A program made the translations under genes and the position numbers. A stretch of DNA of 46,193 nucleotides, taken from assembly GCF_014651115.1 (NCBI RefSeq), contig NZ_BMWG01000026.1, forward strand, positions 1-46,193, written 5' to 3'. The notes below the pieces were generated by a model. It searched no databases. It saw only the letters and a list, made by a program, of their open reading frames with translations, and was not told where the DNA came from. This DNA comes from Streptomyces inusitatus (GTDB lineage: Bacteria > Actinomycetota > Actinomycetes > Streptomycetales > Streptomycetaceae). Position 1 is the first letter of the stretch. Each line of letters starts with the position of its first letter. Shown here piece by piece: positions 14,712 through 24,557 of the stretch.

Positions 14712-14791
14712 CACGACGGCCATCCGGTCGCCGGCCGTCTCCCCCCAACTCCTGTTTCAGGAGCCCCGTTTCCCCCACACGGAGGCTGCTC

Positions 14792-16510
<1,719 letters not shown>

Positions 16511-16536
16511 GAATGAGCTGACACCCGGCCCGTGAA

Positions 16537-16650
16537 GGTCCCCGCCGGACGGCCCCACCCGGCCGGCGGGGACCGGGCCGCACCGGACTGCCGAGTCCCC
16601 CCACACTGCCGCCCCCGCCCGGAAGCCCACCACTTCCGGCCGGGGGCGGT
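16537..16650. terminator. Two hairpins between convergent chitinase and GGDEF-EAL genes
   Basis: GGTCCCCGCCGG (16537-16548) pairs with CCGGCGGGGACC (16563-16574). A second stem forms between CCGCCCCCGCCCGGAAG and CTTCCGGCCGGGGGCGG (about 16612-16652, one mismatch). Both are symmetric, suited to ending transcription from either side. Confidence 0.75.
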
Positions 16651-16683
16651 ATCCATTTCTCCCGCCCGTCCTCCGCGCGCGCC

Positions 16684-18486
16684 TCAGGCGGACAGGGGCG
16701 CACCGAGCAGCTCACCGATCCGGGCCGGGGGCACGGCCCGCGAGTACAGCCAGCCCTGTCCGGTGTCACAGCCGATCCGGCGCAGCCGGTCCGCCTGCCC
16801 GGCCGTCTCCACGCACTCGGCGGTGACGGTGAGCCCCAGCCGGTGGGCGAGCTGGACCATGGCCTCCACGATCGTCTCGTCGGCCGGGTTGGGATGCGCC
16901 TCGTCCTGGAAGCCCCGGACGAACGAGCCGTCCAGCTTCAGCACCGACACCGGAAGCCGGCTGAGGTAGGCCAGATTCGAATAACCGGTCCCGAAGTCGT
17001 CGATGGCGATCCGCACCCCCATGTCGCTGAGGGCCTGGAGCGCCTGGAGCGGCCGGCCCGCCGAGCCCATCACCGCCGACTCGGTCAGCTCCAGCTGGAG
17101 CAGCCCGGCCTCCAGTTCGGTCTCCGCCAGGATCTCGGCCACGTCCGCCACCAGGTCCGAGTCCCAGACCTGCCGTACGGCGACATTGACGCTCATGAAC
17201 AGCGGCGGCGACTTCGGATGGTCCCGCTGCCACTGCCGCGCCTGCCGGCAGGCCGTGCGCAGCACCCACCGGCCGAGCTGGACGATCGAGCCGTCCTCCT
17301 CGGCGATCCCGACGAACCGATTCGGCGCGAGAGTCCCGAACTGCGGGTGCTCCCAGCGCACCAGGGCCTCCACGCCGAGCATCGTCCCGTCGGCGAGCCC
17401 CACCAGCGGCTGGTACTCCAGGGCGAACTCGCCGCGCTCCACGGCGGGCCGCAGGGTGGAGGCGAGCGCCTGGCGGGTCACCCGGTGGGCGTTGCGCTCC
17501 GGGTCGAAGAGGGTCCAGCGGGCCTTGCCGTCCTCCTTCGCCCAGTAGAGCGTGGTGTCCGCGGCCTGCATCAGCGCGGTGGCGGTGGTCCCGGCGACCG
17601 TGCGCTCGACCACGCCGATCGAGGCCGAGACCGAGAGCCGCTGCCCGTCGAGGTCGAAGGGCCGCTGGAGCGCCTCCAGCACGGACCGGGCGACATCGGC
17701 GAGCTGTTCCGTACCGGTGGAGTCCTCCACCAGCACCGCGAACTCGTCGCCGCCGAGCCGGGCCACCAGATGGCCGCCGTCGGCCTCGCGGTCGCCCCCG
17801 GCGCACTCCGAGAGCCGCCCGGCGACCGCGGCGAGCAGCCGGTCCCCGACCCGGTGGCCGAGGGTGTCGTTGATCGCCTTGAAGCCGTCCAGATCGAGGT
17901 AGCAGAGCCCGATCCGGCCGGTGGAGCCCTCGTCGTAGGCGGAGGACTCCAGCGCCGCTGTGAGCCGTTCGAAGAACAGCGTCCGATTGGGCAGCCGGGT
18001 CACCGCGTCGTGCATCTGGAGATGGCGCAGCCGGGCCCTCAGCGCGCGCCGGTCGCCGACGTCCGCGACACAGAGCAGCACACCGCCGCTCTCGGGCAGC
18101 GGGGCGAGGGTGACCTCGGCCCAGAGCGTGCGCCCGTCGGGGTGTTTGAGCCGGCGGGTACAGCGGAAGCGGGAGCGCCGGCCGCGCAGCACCTCGCGGT
18201 ACGCGTGCCAGATGCGGCGGTCCGAGGCGAGATCGATCAGCTCGGCCGCCGGCCGGCCGCAGAGCACCGCCGGAGCGGTGCCCAGCAGCGCGCCGAGCGC
18301 CGGGTTGGCGCTGAGGATCTGGCCCTTGTTGTCGACCAGGGCCATGGCGACATGGGCCGCGGCGAACGCGGCACGGTAGTCGCGCAGTTCGGAGATGGAA
18401 CAGCCGTTACGCTCCGTGATCCGCTGCCGGGTCCGGCCGGGGGCTGCGACTCCCGTGGGCCCTGTTCCTTCGGAGGTTGCGCTCAC
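16684..18486 (-). CDS. PAS-GGDEF-EAL cyclic di-GMP enzyme
   Basis: 600 residues, no membrane segment. PAS at about 35-150 ('AHVAMALVDNKGQILSANPALGALLG'), GGDEF at about 165-325 with intact 'ARLGGDEF', and EAL at about 340-590 with 'LGVEALVRWEHP' and 'IAIDDFGTGYSNLAYL'. I see no RxxD inhibitory site just before GGDEF. Both active sites look complete, so it may make and degrade c-di-GMP, with the PAS choosing. Domain order matches streptomycete cytoplasmic PAS-GGDEF-EAL proteins such as RmdA/CdgF types, but I cannot say which. c-di-GMP controls the BldD developmental switch in Streptomyces. GTG and ATG alternatives near the N-terminus are possible. Confidence 0.92.
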   Translation of the reverse strand: MSATSEGTGPTGVAAPGRTRQRITERNGCSISELRDYRAAFAAAHVAMALVDNKGQILSANPALGALLGTAPAVLCGRPAAELIDLASDRRIWHAYREVLRGRRSRFRCTRRLKHPDGRTLWAEVTLAPLPESGGVLLCVADVGDRRALRARLRHLQMHDAVTRLPNRTLFFERLTAALESSAYDEGSTGRIGLCYLDLDGFKAINDTLGHRVGDRLLAAVAGRLSECAGGDREADGGHLVARLGGDEFAVLVEDSTGTEQLADVARSVLEALQRPFDLDGQRLSVSASIGVVERTVAGTTATALMQAADTTLYWAKEDGKARWTLFDPERNAHRVTRQALASTLRPAVERGEFALEYQPLVGLADGTMLGVEALVRWEHPQFGTLAPNRFVGIAEEDGSIVQLGRWVLRTACRQARQWQRDHPKSPPLFMSVNVAVRQVWDSDLVADVAEILAETELEAGLLQLELTESAVMGSAGRPLQALQALSDMGVRIAIDDFGTGYSNLAYLSRLPVSVLKLDGSFVRGFQDEAHPNPADETIVEAMVQLAHRLGLTVTAECVETAGQADRLRRIGCDTGQGWLYSRAVPPARIGELLGAPLSA

Positions 18487-18858
18487 CGCTCACTCCCGTA
18501 GTGCAGTTGTGTCGTGCAGGGGCGTACAGATGTGGTCGGGAAAGGTCGGGTACTTGGGCAAAGAGGTCGGGAAAGTGTGCCGATCATAGGGGCTGCTCCC
18601 AGCGCCGTACCAGCTCCGCCACATGGGTGGTGCCCGCTCAGGGGCCCGGTCGATCGTTTCTGCGCGGGTCTTTATCGAGGTCGGTGTCAGAGCGACCGGA
18701 TGTGACATTCCGTGACCTCTCGGAGTGTCGGTGTATCTCGGCCGGATGACGGACTGGTCTCGGGAAGGTCACTCGACTGGGGCACCGGAACAGGACGTAC
18801 ACCAGGAAAACACCACAAGGTGGTCGAGGTGTCTCCCATTCCGCAGCCGGAGGTCTAC
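18487..18858. promoter_or_regulatory. Divergent intergenic region with a repeated GGTCGGGAAAG element
   Basis: 372 bases between the GGDEF-EAL and M6 protease genes. GGTCGGGAAAG occurs at 18534-18544 and again at 18565-18575, with a partial GGTCGGG between them, close to the start of the GGDEF-EAL gene. It may be an operator. An open frame continues upstream of the M6 gene through 18712, but its composition is not gene-like. Confidence 0.4.
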
Positions 18859-20244
18859 GTGGAGGGTCAGCAGTCACCCGCGGGAACACCCGAGGGAGTG
18901 GAGCCTGTGGCTCCGGATGCCGGCGACACGCCGGACCCGTACGCCCCGTACGACCCCGCCGACCCGCCCGGCGCTCCGGGCGCGCCGCCCCCACCGGGCG
19001 CTCCCGGCCCCGGCGCGTCAGGCGGGGACGGCGGCGGCGGCGAGCGCGGCCGGCTGCGCAGCGCGGCGGCGGCCCTGACCTCGCTGATGGCGATCGCCGC
19101 CACCTCCCTGGTCGCCGGACCGGCGGTGGCGAAGGCCTCCACCGCCCCCTGTCTGCTGTCGCGGACCGAGGCCCATCACTCCCTGGGCCTGGACACCTGG
19201 AACGCCGCCTATCCGCGCCCGCTCCGCGAGCTGGACGCGGTCATGATCTTCCTGTCCTTCCCGGACGCCGCCCCGAACCACTCCCCGGAGCTGCTGGCCG
19301 CCGACCACTTCCCCGCCACCAGCGAATTCTTCGAGCGCGCCTCCTACGGGAAGTTCCGGCTGCGCGCGCATCCGCAGCCCGACTGGGTGCGGATGCCGAA
19401 GGAGTCCACGGAGTACGGGATAAGCCGCGACTGGGAGCCCGGGCGGCGGGGCGCGTACCTCAGGGACGCGTTCGCCGCCGCCGACCGGCAGGTCGACTTC
19501 TCCCGTTACGACATCGTCTATCTGGTCGCCGACCCGGACGCGCCCGGAGTGGACTCCGACGCCACCAAGGTCGTCAACTTCGACCGGCCGCTGCGCGCGG
19601 ACGGCGTCCCGATCAAGAGGGTGGTCACGGTCTTCGAGCGGCATCCGCCCGATCGCAATGTCCTCGCCCATGAGACCGGGCACGTCTTCGACCTGCCGGA
19701 TCTCTATCACCGGCCGACGGACGGCAAGGGCGACTGGGACACCTATGTCGGCGACTGGGACGTGATGGGCAGCCAGTTCGGGATGGCCCCCGATCTCTTC
19801 GGCTGGCACAAGTGGAAGCTGGGCTGGCTGGACGGGCGGGCCGTGCGCTGTGTGACGGGACCGGAGCTGATCACCCTGGAGCCGATCTCCGCGCCCGCGC
19901 CGGGCGGCGGTCTCGGCACCCGGCTGGCGGTGGTGCGCACCGGGGAGGGGACCGCGATCGCCATCGAGGCGCGCGGCGCGTCGGGCAACGACGAGTCGCT
20001 CTGCACCGAGGGGGTGCTGCTGTACCGGGTGCAGTCGGACACCGCGTCCGGCGGCGGGCCCATCGAGGTGATCGACACCCATCCGGAGAGTGAGGCGTGC
20101 TGGGACCAGTCGGTCTATCCGGAGCTGGCGGACGCGCCGCTGGGGGTGGGGGAGACCTTCACCCTGCCCGAGGAGCGGACCCGGGTGGAGGTCTCCGAGC
20201 GCACCGGGTCGGGGTCCTGGACGGTCAAGATCACCACGGCGTAG
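18859..20244 (+). CDS. M6 family metalloprotease, secreted or anchored
   Basis: 461 residues from the GTG at 18859, which has GGAGG five bases before it; GTGs at 18898 and 18907 are alternatives. Residues 1-72 are Pro/Gly/Asp-rich ('PGAPGAPPPPGAPGPG'). A basic-hydrophobic segment at about 75-97 ('RLRSAAAALTSLMAIAATSLVAGPAVAKAS') then serves as signal or anchor. The M6 domain has the zinc site HETGH in 'NVLAHETGHVFDLPDLYHRP' and the Met-turn-like 'WDVMGSQFG'. Peptidase acting outside the cell, probably on proteins. The long extension before the hydrophobic segment is unusual and could mean a wrong start. It ends at a bidirectional terminator. Confidence 0.87.
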   Translation: MEGQQSPAGTPEGVEPVAPDAGDTPDPYAPYDPADPPGAPGAPPPPGAPGPGASGGDGGGGERGRLRSAAAALTSLMAIAATSLVAGPAVAKASTAPCLLSRTEAHHSLGLDTWNAAYPRPLRELDAVMIFLSFPDAAPNHSPELLAADHFPATSEFFERASYGKFRLRAHPQPDWVRMPKESTEYGISRDWEPGRRGAYLRDAFAAADRQVDFSRYDIVYLVADPDAPGVDSDATKVVNFDRPLRADGVPIKRVVTVFERHPPDRNVLAHETGHVFDLPDLYHRPTDGKGDWDTYVGDWDVMGSQFGMAPDLFGWHKWKLGWLDGRAVRCVTGPELITLEPISAPAPGGGLGTRLAVVRTGEGTAIAIEARGASGNDESLCTEGVLLYRVQSDTASGGGPIEVIDTHPESEACWDQSVYPELADAPLGVGETFTLPEERTRVEVSERTGSGSWTVKITTA

Positions 20245-20263
20245 CAGGGGCGCAAGGGGACAC

Positions 20264-20298
20264 GAAAGAGCCCCTCGGCAATGCCGAGGGGCTCTTTC
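20264..20298. terminator. Bidirectional terminator between M6 gene and tRNA-Lys
   Basis: GAAAGAGCCCCTCGGCA (20264-20280) and TGCCGAGGGGCTCTTTC (20282-20298) are perfect 17-bp inverted repeats around one base. Runs of T on both strands (CTTTC) allow it to stop the M6 transcript and the minus-strand tRNA transcript. Confidence 0.88.
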
Positions 20299-20304
20299 CG
20301 TCTG

Positions 20305-20378
20305 TGCGCCGCCAGGGACTCGAACCCCGGACCCGCTGATTAAGAGTCAGCTGCTCTAACCAACTGAGCTAGCGGCGC
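20305..20378 (-). tRNA. tRNA-Lys (CTT)
   Basis: 74 bases. Acceptor stem GCGCCGC/GCGGCGC with discriminator A, D-loop 'AGCTCAGTTGGTTAGAGC', anticodon loop 'CTGACTCTTAATCAG' with anticodon CTT, and T-loop 'GGGGTTCGAGTCCC'. CCA is not encoded. The first ten bases overlap the last codons of the upstream minus-strand gene. Confidence 0.97.
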
Positions 20379-21004
20379 CTGCTGACGTCGTAGACCTTAG
20401 CACCCTGGTCGGGACGGTGAAAAATCGATATGCGCACATCCGGGGCGGCGAGGGCCCTGGCCGCCCGGACACAGGCCCAGAGCAGCACCTCGGGCCCCGG
20501 CAGCCAGGGGTGCCGGGCCCCCGGGGCCACCACCCAGCGCGAGCCGGACCCGGCCCCGCCGCTCTCCTCCAGGGGCGGCACGGTCACCGCGTCGCCGGTG
20601 CCGTGACAGAGCAGCGGCGGCACCGCGCCGCCCCACTCCTCCCAGCGCAGCAGCGCGGGCAGCCGGCCCGCCGAGCCCGGTGTGGCGAAGATCAGCATCC
20701 GCCCCCGGTGGGCGGCGACGGGGCCGGAGCCCGGGCCCTCCTCCCGGAGCCGGTCCAGCAGCTGCCGGCCGAAGACCGCCGGCACATTGACGACGTCGAA
20801 GACCGAGCCGCAGGGCAGCACGGCGGGCTCGGTCGGTCTGGCCTCCCAGAGGGCCAGCACCGAGCGCGGGTACGCCCCGGCCGAGGCGAGCCAGTCGGCC
20901 CCCGGGCCGCAGACCCGGGAGACCTCCCGCTCGATCGTGTCGTCGGCCGGGGTTCGGAGGTCGGTCCGGCGGTCCTCTTCGGTGTCGCGCAGCCATCCGC
21001 TCAT
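20369..21004 (-). CDS. Conserved protein resembling small streptomycete 'bifunctional DNA primase/polymerase'-type proteins
   Basis: 211 residues, soluble. The segment 'ADWLASAGAYPRSVLALWEARPTEPAVLPCGSVFDVVNVPAVFGRQLLDRL' and the later 'RWVVAPGARHPWLPGPEVLLWACVRAAR' resemble a family of about 210-residue actinobacterial proteins often labelled as Prim-Pol N-terminal-like. I see no complete primase active site (no DxD plus His arrangement), so enzymatic activity is doubtful. The C-terminus '...VYDVSRRR' is encoded by bases that also form the start of tRNA-Lys on the same strand. Confidence 0.8.
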   Translation of the reverse strand: MSGWLRDTEEDRRTDLRTPADDTIEREVSRVCGPGADWLASAGAYPRSVLALWEARPTEPAVLPCGSVFDVVNVPAVFGRQLLDRLREEGPGSGPVAAHRGRMLIFATPGSAGRLPALLRWEEWGGAVPPLLCHGTGDAVTVPPLEESGGAGSGSRWVVAPGARHPWLPGPEVLLWACVRAARALAAPDVRISIFHRPDQGAKVYDVSRRR

Positions 21005-21208
21005 GCCTCAGGTCTACCCGGAGTGACAGAGCGGTCGCCGAGTGTCGGCGAAAACGGGGACAGGGGCGAGTACGGGGGAGTATCGTGCGCCCCGCATATG
21101 CCAGGTGCCTCGGTCCGGTCAGCTGATCGGACCGTCGGCCCGACCGTCGGCCGGTCCGCCGACCGGGTCACCCATCGGGTCGCCGACCGGTCCGTCGGCC
21201 CGGCCGGT
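21005..21208. repeat. Gap with degenerate GACCGGTCGG-type short repeats
   Basis: From about 21113 to 21215 the sequence is built of imperfect repeats of CCGGTC, CCGTCGG and GTCGGCC (for example GGACCGTCGGCCCGACCGTCGG), giving many alternative dyads. No gene is supported here. Confidence 0.5.
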
Positions 21209-21550
21209 CTACTGGTTCGTCCCGTCCCTGAGCAGGCTCCGGCCGAACTCGATCATCTTCCGGGCGTAGTCCTCGGTCCACCCGGCGCGGTCGGCCACAT
21301 CCCCCGGGGTGAGCCGGTCGAACCGCCGCGGATCGGCGAGCTGCGCGGCGGCCATCGCCTGGAACTCCACCGCCCGGTCGGCGGCGGCGCGGAAGGCGAG
21401 CGCCAGCTCGGTCGAGCGGGCGAGCAGCTCACGCGGGTCGGCCATCGACTCCAGGTCGAAGAAGTGCTCCGGATCGGCGACGGCCTCCGAAGGCTCGAAG
21501 AGCAGGGGCGCGGGCCGCGTCCTGCGAGCCGGCTGCTGGGGTTCCGCCAT
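21209..21550 (-). CDS. Conserved small protein, unknown function
   Basis: 113 residues from the ATG at 21550, which follows an excellent GAGGAGGAAGCAC; a longer open frame to 21601 lies before that site and is rejected. The N-terminus is Pro/Arg-rich ('AEPQQPARRTRPAPLLF'). The rest is helical ('DPRELLARSTELALAFRAAADRAVEFQAMAAAQLADP') and ends 'LTPGDVADRAGWTEDYARKMIEFGRSLLRDG', which looks like a small helix-turn-helix-like segment. Single gene followed by the repeat-rich gap. I do not recognise a characterised homologue. Confidence 0.75.
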   Translation of the reverse strand: MAEPQQPARRTRPAPLLFEPSEAVADPEHFFDLESMADPRELLARSTELALAFRAAADRAVEFQAMAAAQLADPRRFDRLTPGDVADRAGWTEDYARKMIEFGRSLLRDGTNQ

Positions 21551-21704
21551 GTGCTGCTTCCTCCTCGCACGGGGAGCCGGGTGATCCGGACCGCCCTCCA
21601 TTGTCCAGGGCGGCGCAAGAGGGCGGAGCCGGACGAAGGGGCCCCGGGGCCCGCCCCGGCCCCGCCTGTCCCGCCCCGCCCCGGACCGGCCCCCGCCCCT
21701 CCGG

Positions 21705-22304
21705 TCAGCCCTCCAGATGCCCCGCGTCGTTCCAGCGGTCCACCGCCGGAGCGCCGTACGCCCACCCCAGGACCGACAGCGAGGCAGGATCCAGCTTCAG
21801 CCGGGCCGCGAACGCCGGGTCCAGCCCGAGCCACCGGGACGCCAGCACCCGCAGGATGTGACCGTGCGCGAAGACCAGCACATCCCGGTCGGCGGAGCGC
21901 GCCCACTCCACGACCTCGTCCGCCCGCGCCGAGACCTCGGCGAGCGCCTCACCGCCGCGCACCCCGTCCCGCCAGATGACCCAGTCCGGGCCCGCGATCT
22001 CACGGATCTGCGGCGGGGTCAGCCCCTCGTACGCCCCGTAGTCCCACTCCATCAGTGCGTCCCAGTCGCTCGCCCGGTCGCCGAACCCGGCCAGCTCACA
22101 GGTCTCCGAAGCGCGCACCAGCGGAGAGGTGCGCACCTCCACCCCCTCCAGCGAGGACCAGGGAGAGTGCCGCAGCCGCTCTCCCAGCAGCTTCGCCCCG
22201 CTCCGGCCCTCCTCCAGCAGGGGAAGATCGGTCCGACCGGTGTGGCGGCCGGACAGGGACCATTCGGTCTGACCATGCCGGACGAGCAGGATCCGCGGTG
22301 CCAT
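21705..22304 (-). CDS. Histidine phosphatase family protein (phosphoglycerate mutase-like)
   Basis: 199 residues from the ATG at 22304, preceded by GGAGG seven bases away. The phosphohistidine motif RHG is in 'ILLVRHGQTEWSLSGRHTGRTDLPL', the second catalytic Arg in 'VRTSPLVRASETC', the acid in 'LMEWDYGAYEG', and the second His in 'VLVFAHGHILRVLASRW'. All residues for phosphatase chemistry are present. Substrate is not evident; family members act on sugar phosphates and small phosphoesters. Monocistronic. Confidence 0.93.
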   Translation of the reverse strand: MAPRILLVRHGQTEWSLSGRHTGRTDLPLLEEGRSGAKLLGERLRHSPWSSLEGVEVRTSPLVRASETCELAGFGDRASDWDALMEWDYGAYEGLTPPQIREIAGPDWVIWRDGVRGGEALAEVSARADEVVEWARSADRDVLVFAHGHILRVLASRWLGLDPAFAARLKLDPASLSVLGWAYGAPAVDRWNDAGHLEG

Positions 22305-22525
22305 ATCACGGCCTCCGTAGGTAATAAGCGCTGGTGATGGCGTTCCATCATCGCTCAAACATCATCGAGGCAACCTTCGGGGCGATCTTCGCGTCTCTGG
22401 GGAGGCCCGGCCCCGCACCCGGCCCCGCACCCGGCCCCGCGACTCGACACCGTACGGTTGTCCGATGCCCGCCGACTTGACGGAACGCCGGGCCATCGGA
22501 GACCACACAGGGAGAGAACGCTCGG

Positions 22526-23464
22526 ATGCCGTACCTCGGACCCGGCCATCGGCCCCGTTGGTGGACCGAACTGACGCTGATAGCGGTCGTCTACCTCGCC
22601 TATTCGGCGGGCCGGCTGCTGGCCCGGGGGGACGTGAGCACCGCCGTCGACAACGGCCTCGCGATACTCCGGGCCGAGAAGGCACTCTTCCTCGACGCCG
22701 AGACCCCGCTGAACAAGCTCTTCACCGAGGTCCCCGCGATCGGCATCCCCGCGGACTTCCTCTACGCCTCGCTCCACTACCTCGTCACCCCCGCCGTCCT
22801 CGTCTGGCTCTTCCGCCGCCGCCCCGCCCGCTACCGGGTGGCCCGCACCTGGCTGATGCTCTCCACCCTGCTCGGCCTCGTCGGTTTCGTCCTCATGCCG
22901 ACCTGCCCCCCGAGGCTCCTCGACGCCGCCCACGGCTTCGTCGACACCATGGCCCAGTACAGCTCCTACGGCTGGTGGGGCGCGGAGGCCAGCGCGCCGC
23001 GCGGCATGGGCGGACTGACCAACCAGTACGCGGCGATGCCGAGCCTCCACGTCGGCTGGGCCGTGTGGTGCGGAGTGATGCTCTGGCGGTACGGCCGGAA
23101 GACACCGCTGCTGCGGACGCTCGCCGTCGGCTACCCCGTGATCACCGTGATCGTGGTCATGGGCACCGCCAACCACTACCTCCTCGACGCCGTCGCGGGA
23201 GTCGCCGTCATGGCCGCCGGAGCACTCCTCGCCCGGCCCGCGACCCGCCTCGCCGACCGGGTGCTCGCACGGCTCTCCCCGGCCGCCGCGACGGCCCCGG
23301 CCCCGGCTTCCGCCACCAGCGCCACCACCCCCTCACCGGCCTCTTCGAGCGGTCGCCCCCCGATTGTCAGTGGCGGATGCCACACTTCCCCGGGTGAGCG
23401 AATCCCTGGACAGCGGACCACCTCCGCAGGCGCCGACGACACCACCGCGGCAGCGGCTCGCTGA
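22526..23464 (+). CDS. PAP2/AUR1-like membrane phosphatase
   Basis: 312 residues. Multi-spanning (hydrophobic segments at about 15-35, 72-95, 108-125, 190-232). It has a PAP2_3/AUR1-type active site: 'PTCPPRLL' (motif 1-like), 'AAMPSLHVGWAVW' (SLH with catalytic His), and 'TANHYLLDAVAG' (HxxxD). Such proteins handle lipid phosphates or inositol phospholipids. The final about 55 residues (Ala/Thr/Ser/Pro) run through the start of the next gene by about 70 bases and are probably disordered. ATG after GGGAGAG. Confidence 0.9.
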   Translation: MPYLGPGHRPRWWTELTLIAVVYLAYSAGRLLARGDVSTAVDNGLAILRAEKALFLDAETPLNKLFTEVPAIGIPADFLYASLHYLVTPAVLVWLFRRRPARYRVARTWLMLSTLLGLVGFVLMPTCPPRLLDAAHGFVDTMAQYSSYGWWGAEASAPRGMGGLTNQYAAMPSLHVGWAVWCGVMLWRYGRKTPLLRTLAVGYPVITVIVVMGTANHYLLDAVAGVAVMAAGALLARPATRLADRVLARLSPAAATAPAPASATSATTPSPASSSGRPPIVSGGCHTSPGERIPGQRTTSAGADDTTAAAAR

Positions 23465-24557
23465 GCTGAGAGGCCCCGACGCCCGCCCGCGTCCGCTCGA
23501 CGCCCGGGCGCTGGCCGCCCTCGCCGCCAACCCCGGCTGCGACCGCCGCGCCCTGCTCGACGGCGCGGGGGTCGACAAGGCCGCGCTCGCCACCGCCCTC
23601 GGATCGCCCGCCCCCTTCGGCCAGTCCCAGTTCGCCTTCATGCGGGGCAACGCCTTCGAGGCCAGAGTCACCTCCGACGGCGGCGCGGAGCTGATGCGCC
23701 TCCTCGGCGCGGAGGGCCCCACCGGATTCGCCCTCCCCGACCTCGCCGCCGCGGGCCCCGAGGGCCGCACCGCGCGGACCGCGCTGGCACTGCGACAGGC
23801 CACCGCCGACGGAGTCTGGACCCTGCTGCGCCACCCCCTGCTCGCCCTGGAGGTCGCGGGCGCCCCCGCCTATCTGGAGCCCGACGCCGTCGTGGTCCAC
23901 CCCGACGGCCGCTGGACCGTCGTCGAGATCAAGTCCTTCCCCATGATCGATGCCTCCGCCGACGCCGCGAAGGTCGGGGCCGCCGCCCGCCAGGCCGCCG
24001 TCTACGTCCTGGCGCTGGAGCGGATCGCCGCCCACACCGGCGGCGCGAGCGTCGCCGAGAGCGTGCTGCTGGTCTGCCCCAAGGACTTCTCCAACCTCCC
24101 CACCGCCTCCGTCGTCGACGTCCGCAAACAGCTCTCCGTCACCCGCCGCCAGCTCGCCCGGCTCACCCGCGTCGAGGACATCGCCACCGCGCTCCCCGCC
24201 GGTGTCACCTTCGACCCCGAGCGCCCCGCCGACGAGCTCCGGGCCGCCGTGGCAGCCGTCCCCGCGGCCTACGCCCCCGGCTGCCTCGCCGCCTGCGAGC
24301 TGGCCTTCCACTGCCGGGACCGGGCCCGCCGGGCCGGCGCGGTCGAGACCCTCGGCCGCTCCGTCCGCGGCGAGCTGGGCGGCCTGCGCACCGTCGGCGA
24401 CGTCCTCGCCGCCGCCCGGGGCACCGCCGGAGACCCCGACGACCCGGCCGTCGCCGCGCTGCGCCGGGCCGCCGCCCTGCGCGCCGAGGCCCTGGCCGCA
24501 CTCCCCGCCGCCCGCACCGCCCCCGAGGAGCTGCCGGAGGCCGCCGGATGTCACTGA
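23394..24557 (+). CDS. RecB/Cas4-like PD-(D/E)XK nuclease with putative Fe-S cysteines
   Basis: 387 residues from the GTG at 23394; GTG 23370 and TTG 23364 are alternatives, and all lie inside the end of the PAP2 gene. The nuclease core is readable: 'FMRGNAFEARV' (GxxFE), 'YLEPDAVVVHPDGRWTVVEIKSF' (D and ExK), and 'ARQAAVYVLAL' (QxxxY, RecB-type). A Cys near the N-terminus ('ANPGCDRRALL') plus a C-terminal C-x3-C-x5-C ('GCLAACELAFHC') resemble the 4Fe-4S arrangement of AddB/Cas4 nucleases. First of three overlapping genes with an unknown protein and an SF1 helicase. Expected to cut DNA ends; repair or defence role is inference. Confidence 0.82.
   Translation: MSESLDSGPPPQAPTTPPRQRLAELRGPDARPRPLDARALAALAANPGCDRRALLDGAGVDKAALATALGSPAPFGQSQFAFMRGNAFEARVTSDGGAELMRLLGAEGPTGFALPDLAAAGPEGRTARTALALRQATADGVWTLLRHPLLALEVAGAPAYLEPDAVVVHPDGRWTVVEIKSFPMIDASADAAKVGAAARQAAVYVLALERIAAHTGGASVAESVLLVCPKDFSNLPTASVVDVRKQLSVTRRQLARLTRVEDIATALPAGVTFDPERPADELRAAVAAVPAAYAPGCLAACELAFHCRDRARRAGAVETLGRSVRGELGGLRTVGDVLAAARGTAGDPDDPAVAALRRAAALRAEALAALPAARTAPEELPEAAGCH

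Noticed and set aside
20305..20378. tRNA-Lys as a phage or ICE attachment site
   Set aside because: No integrase, no repeat of the tRNA 3' end and no foreign-looking DNA next to it.
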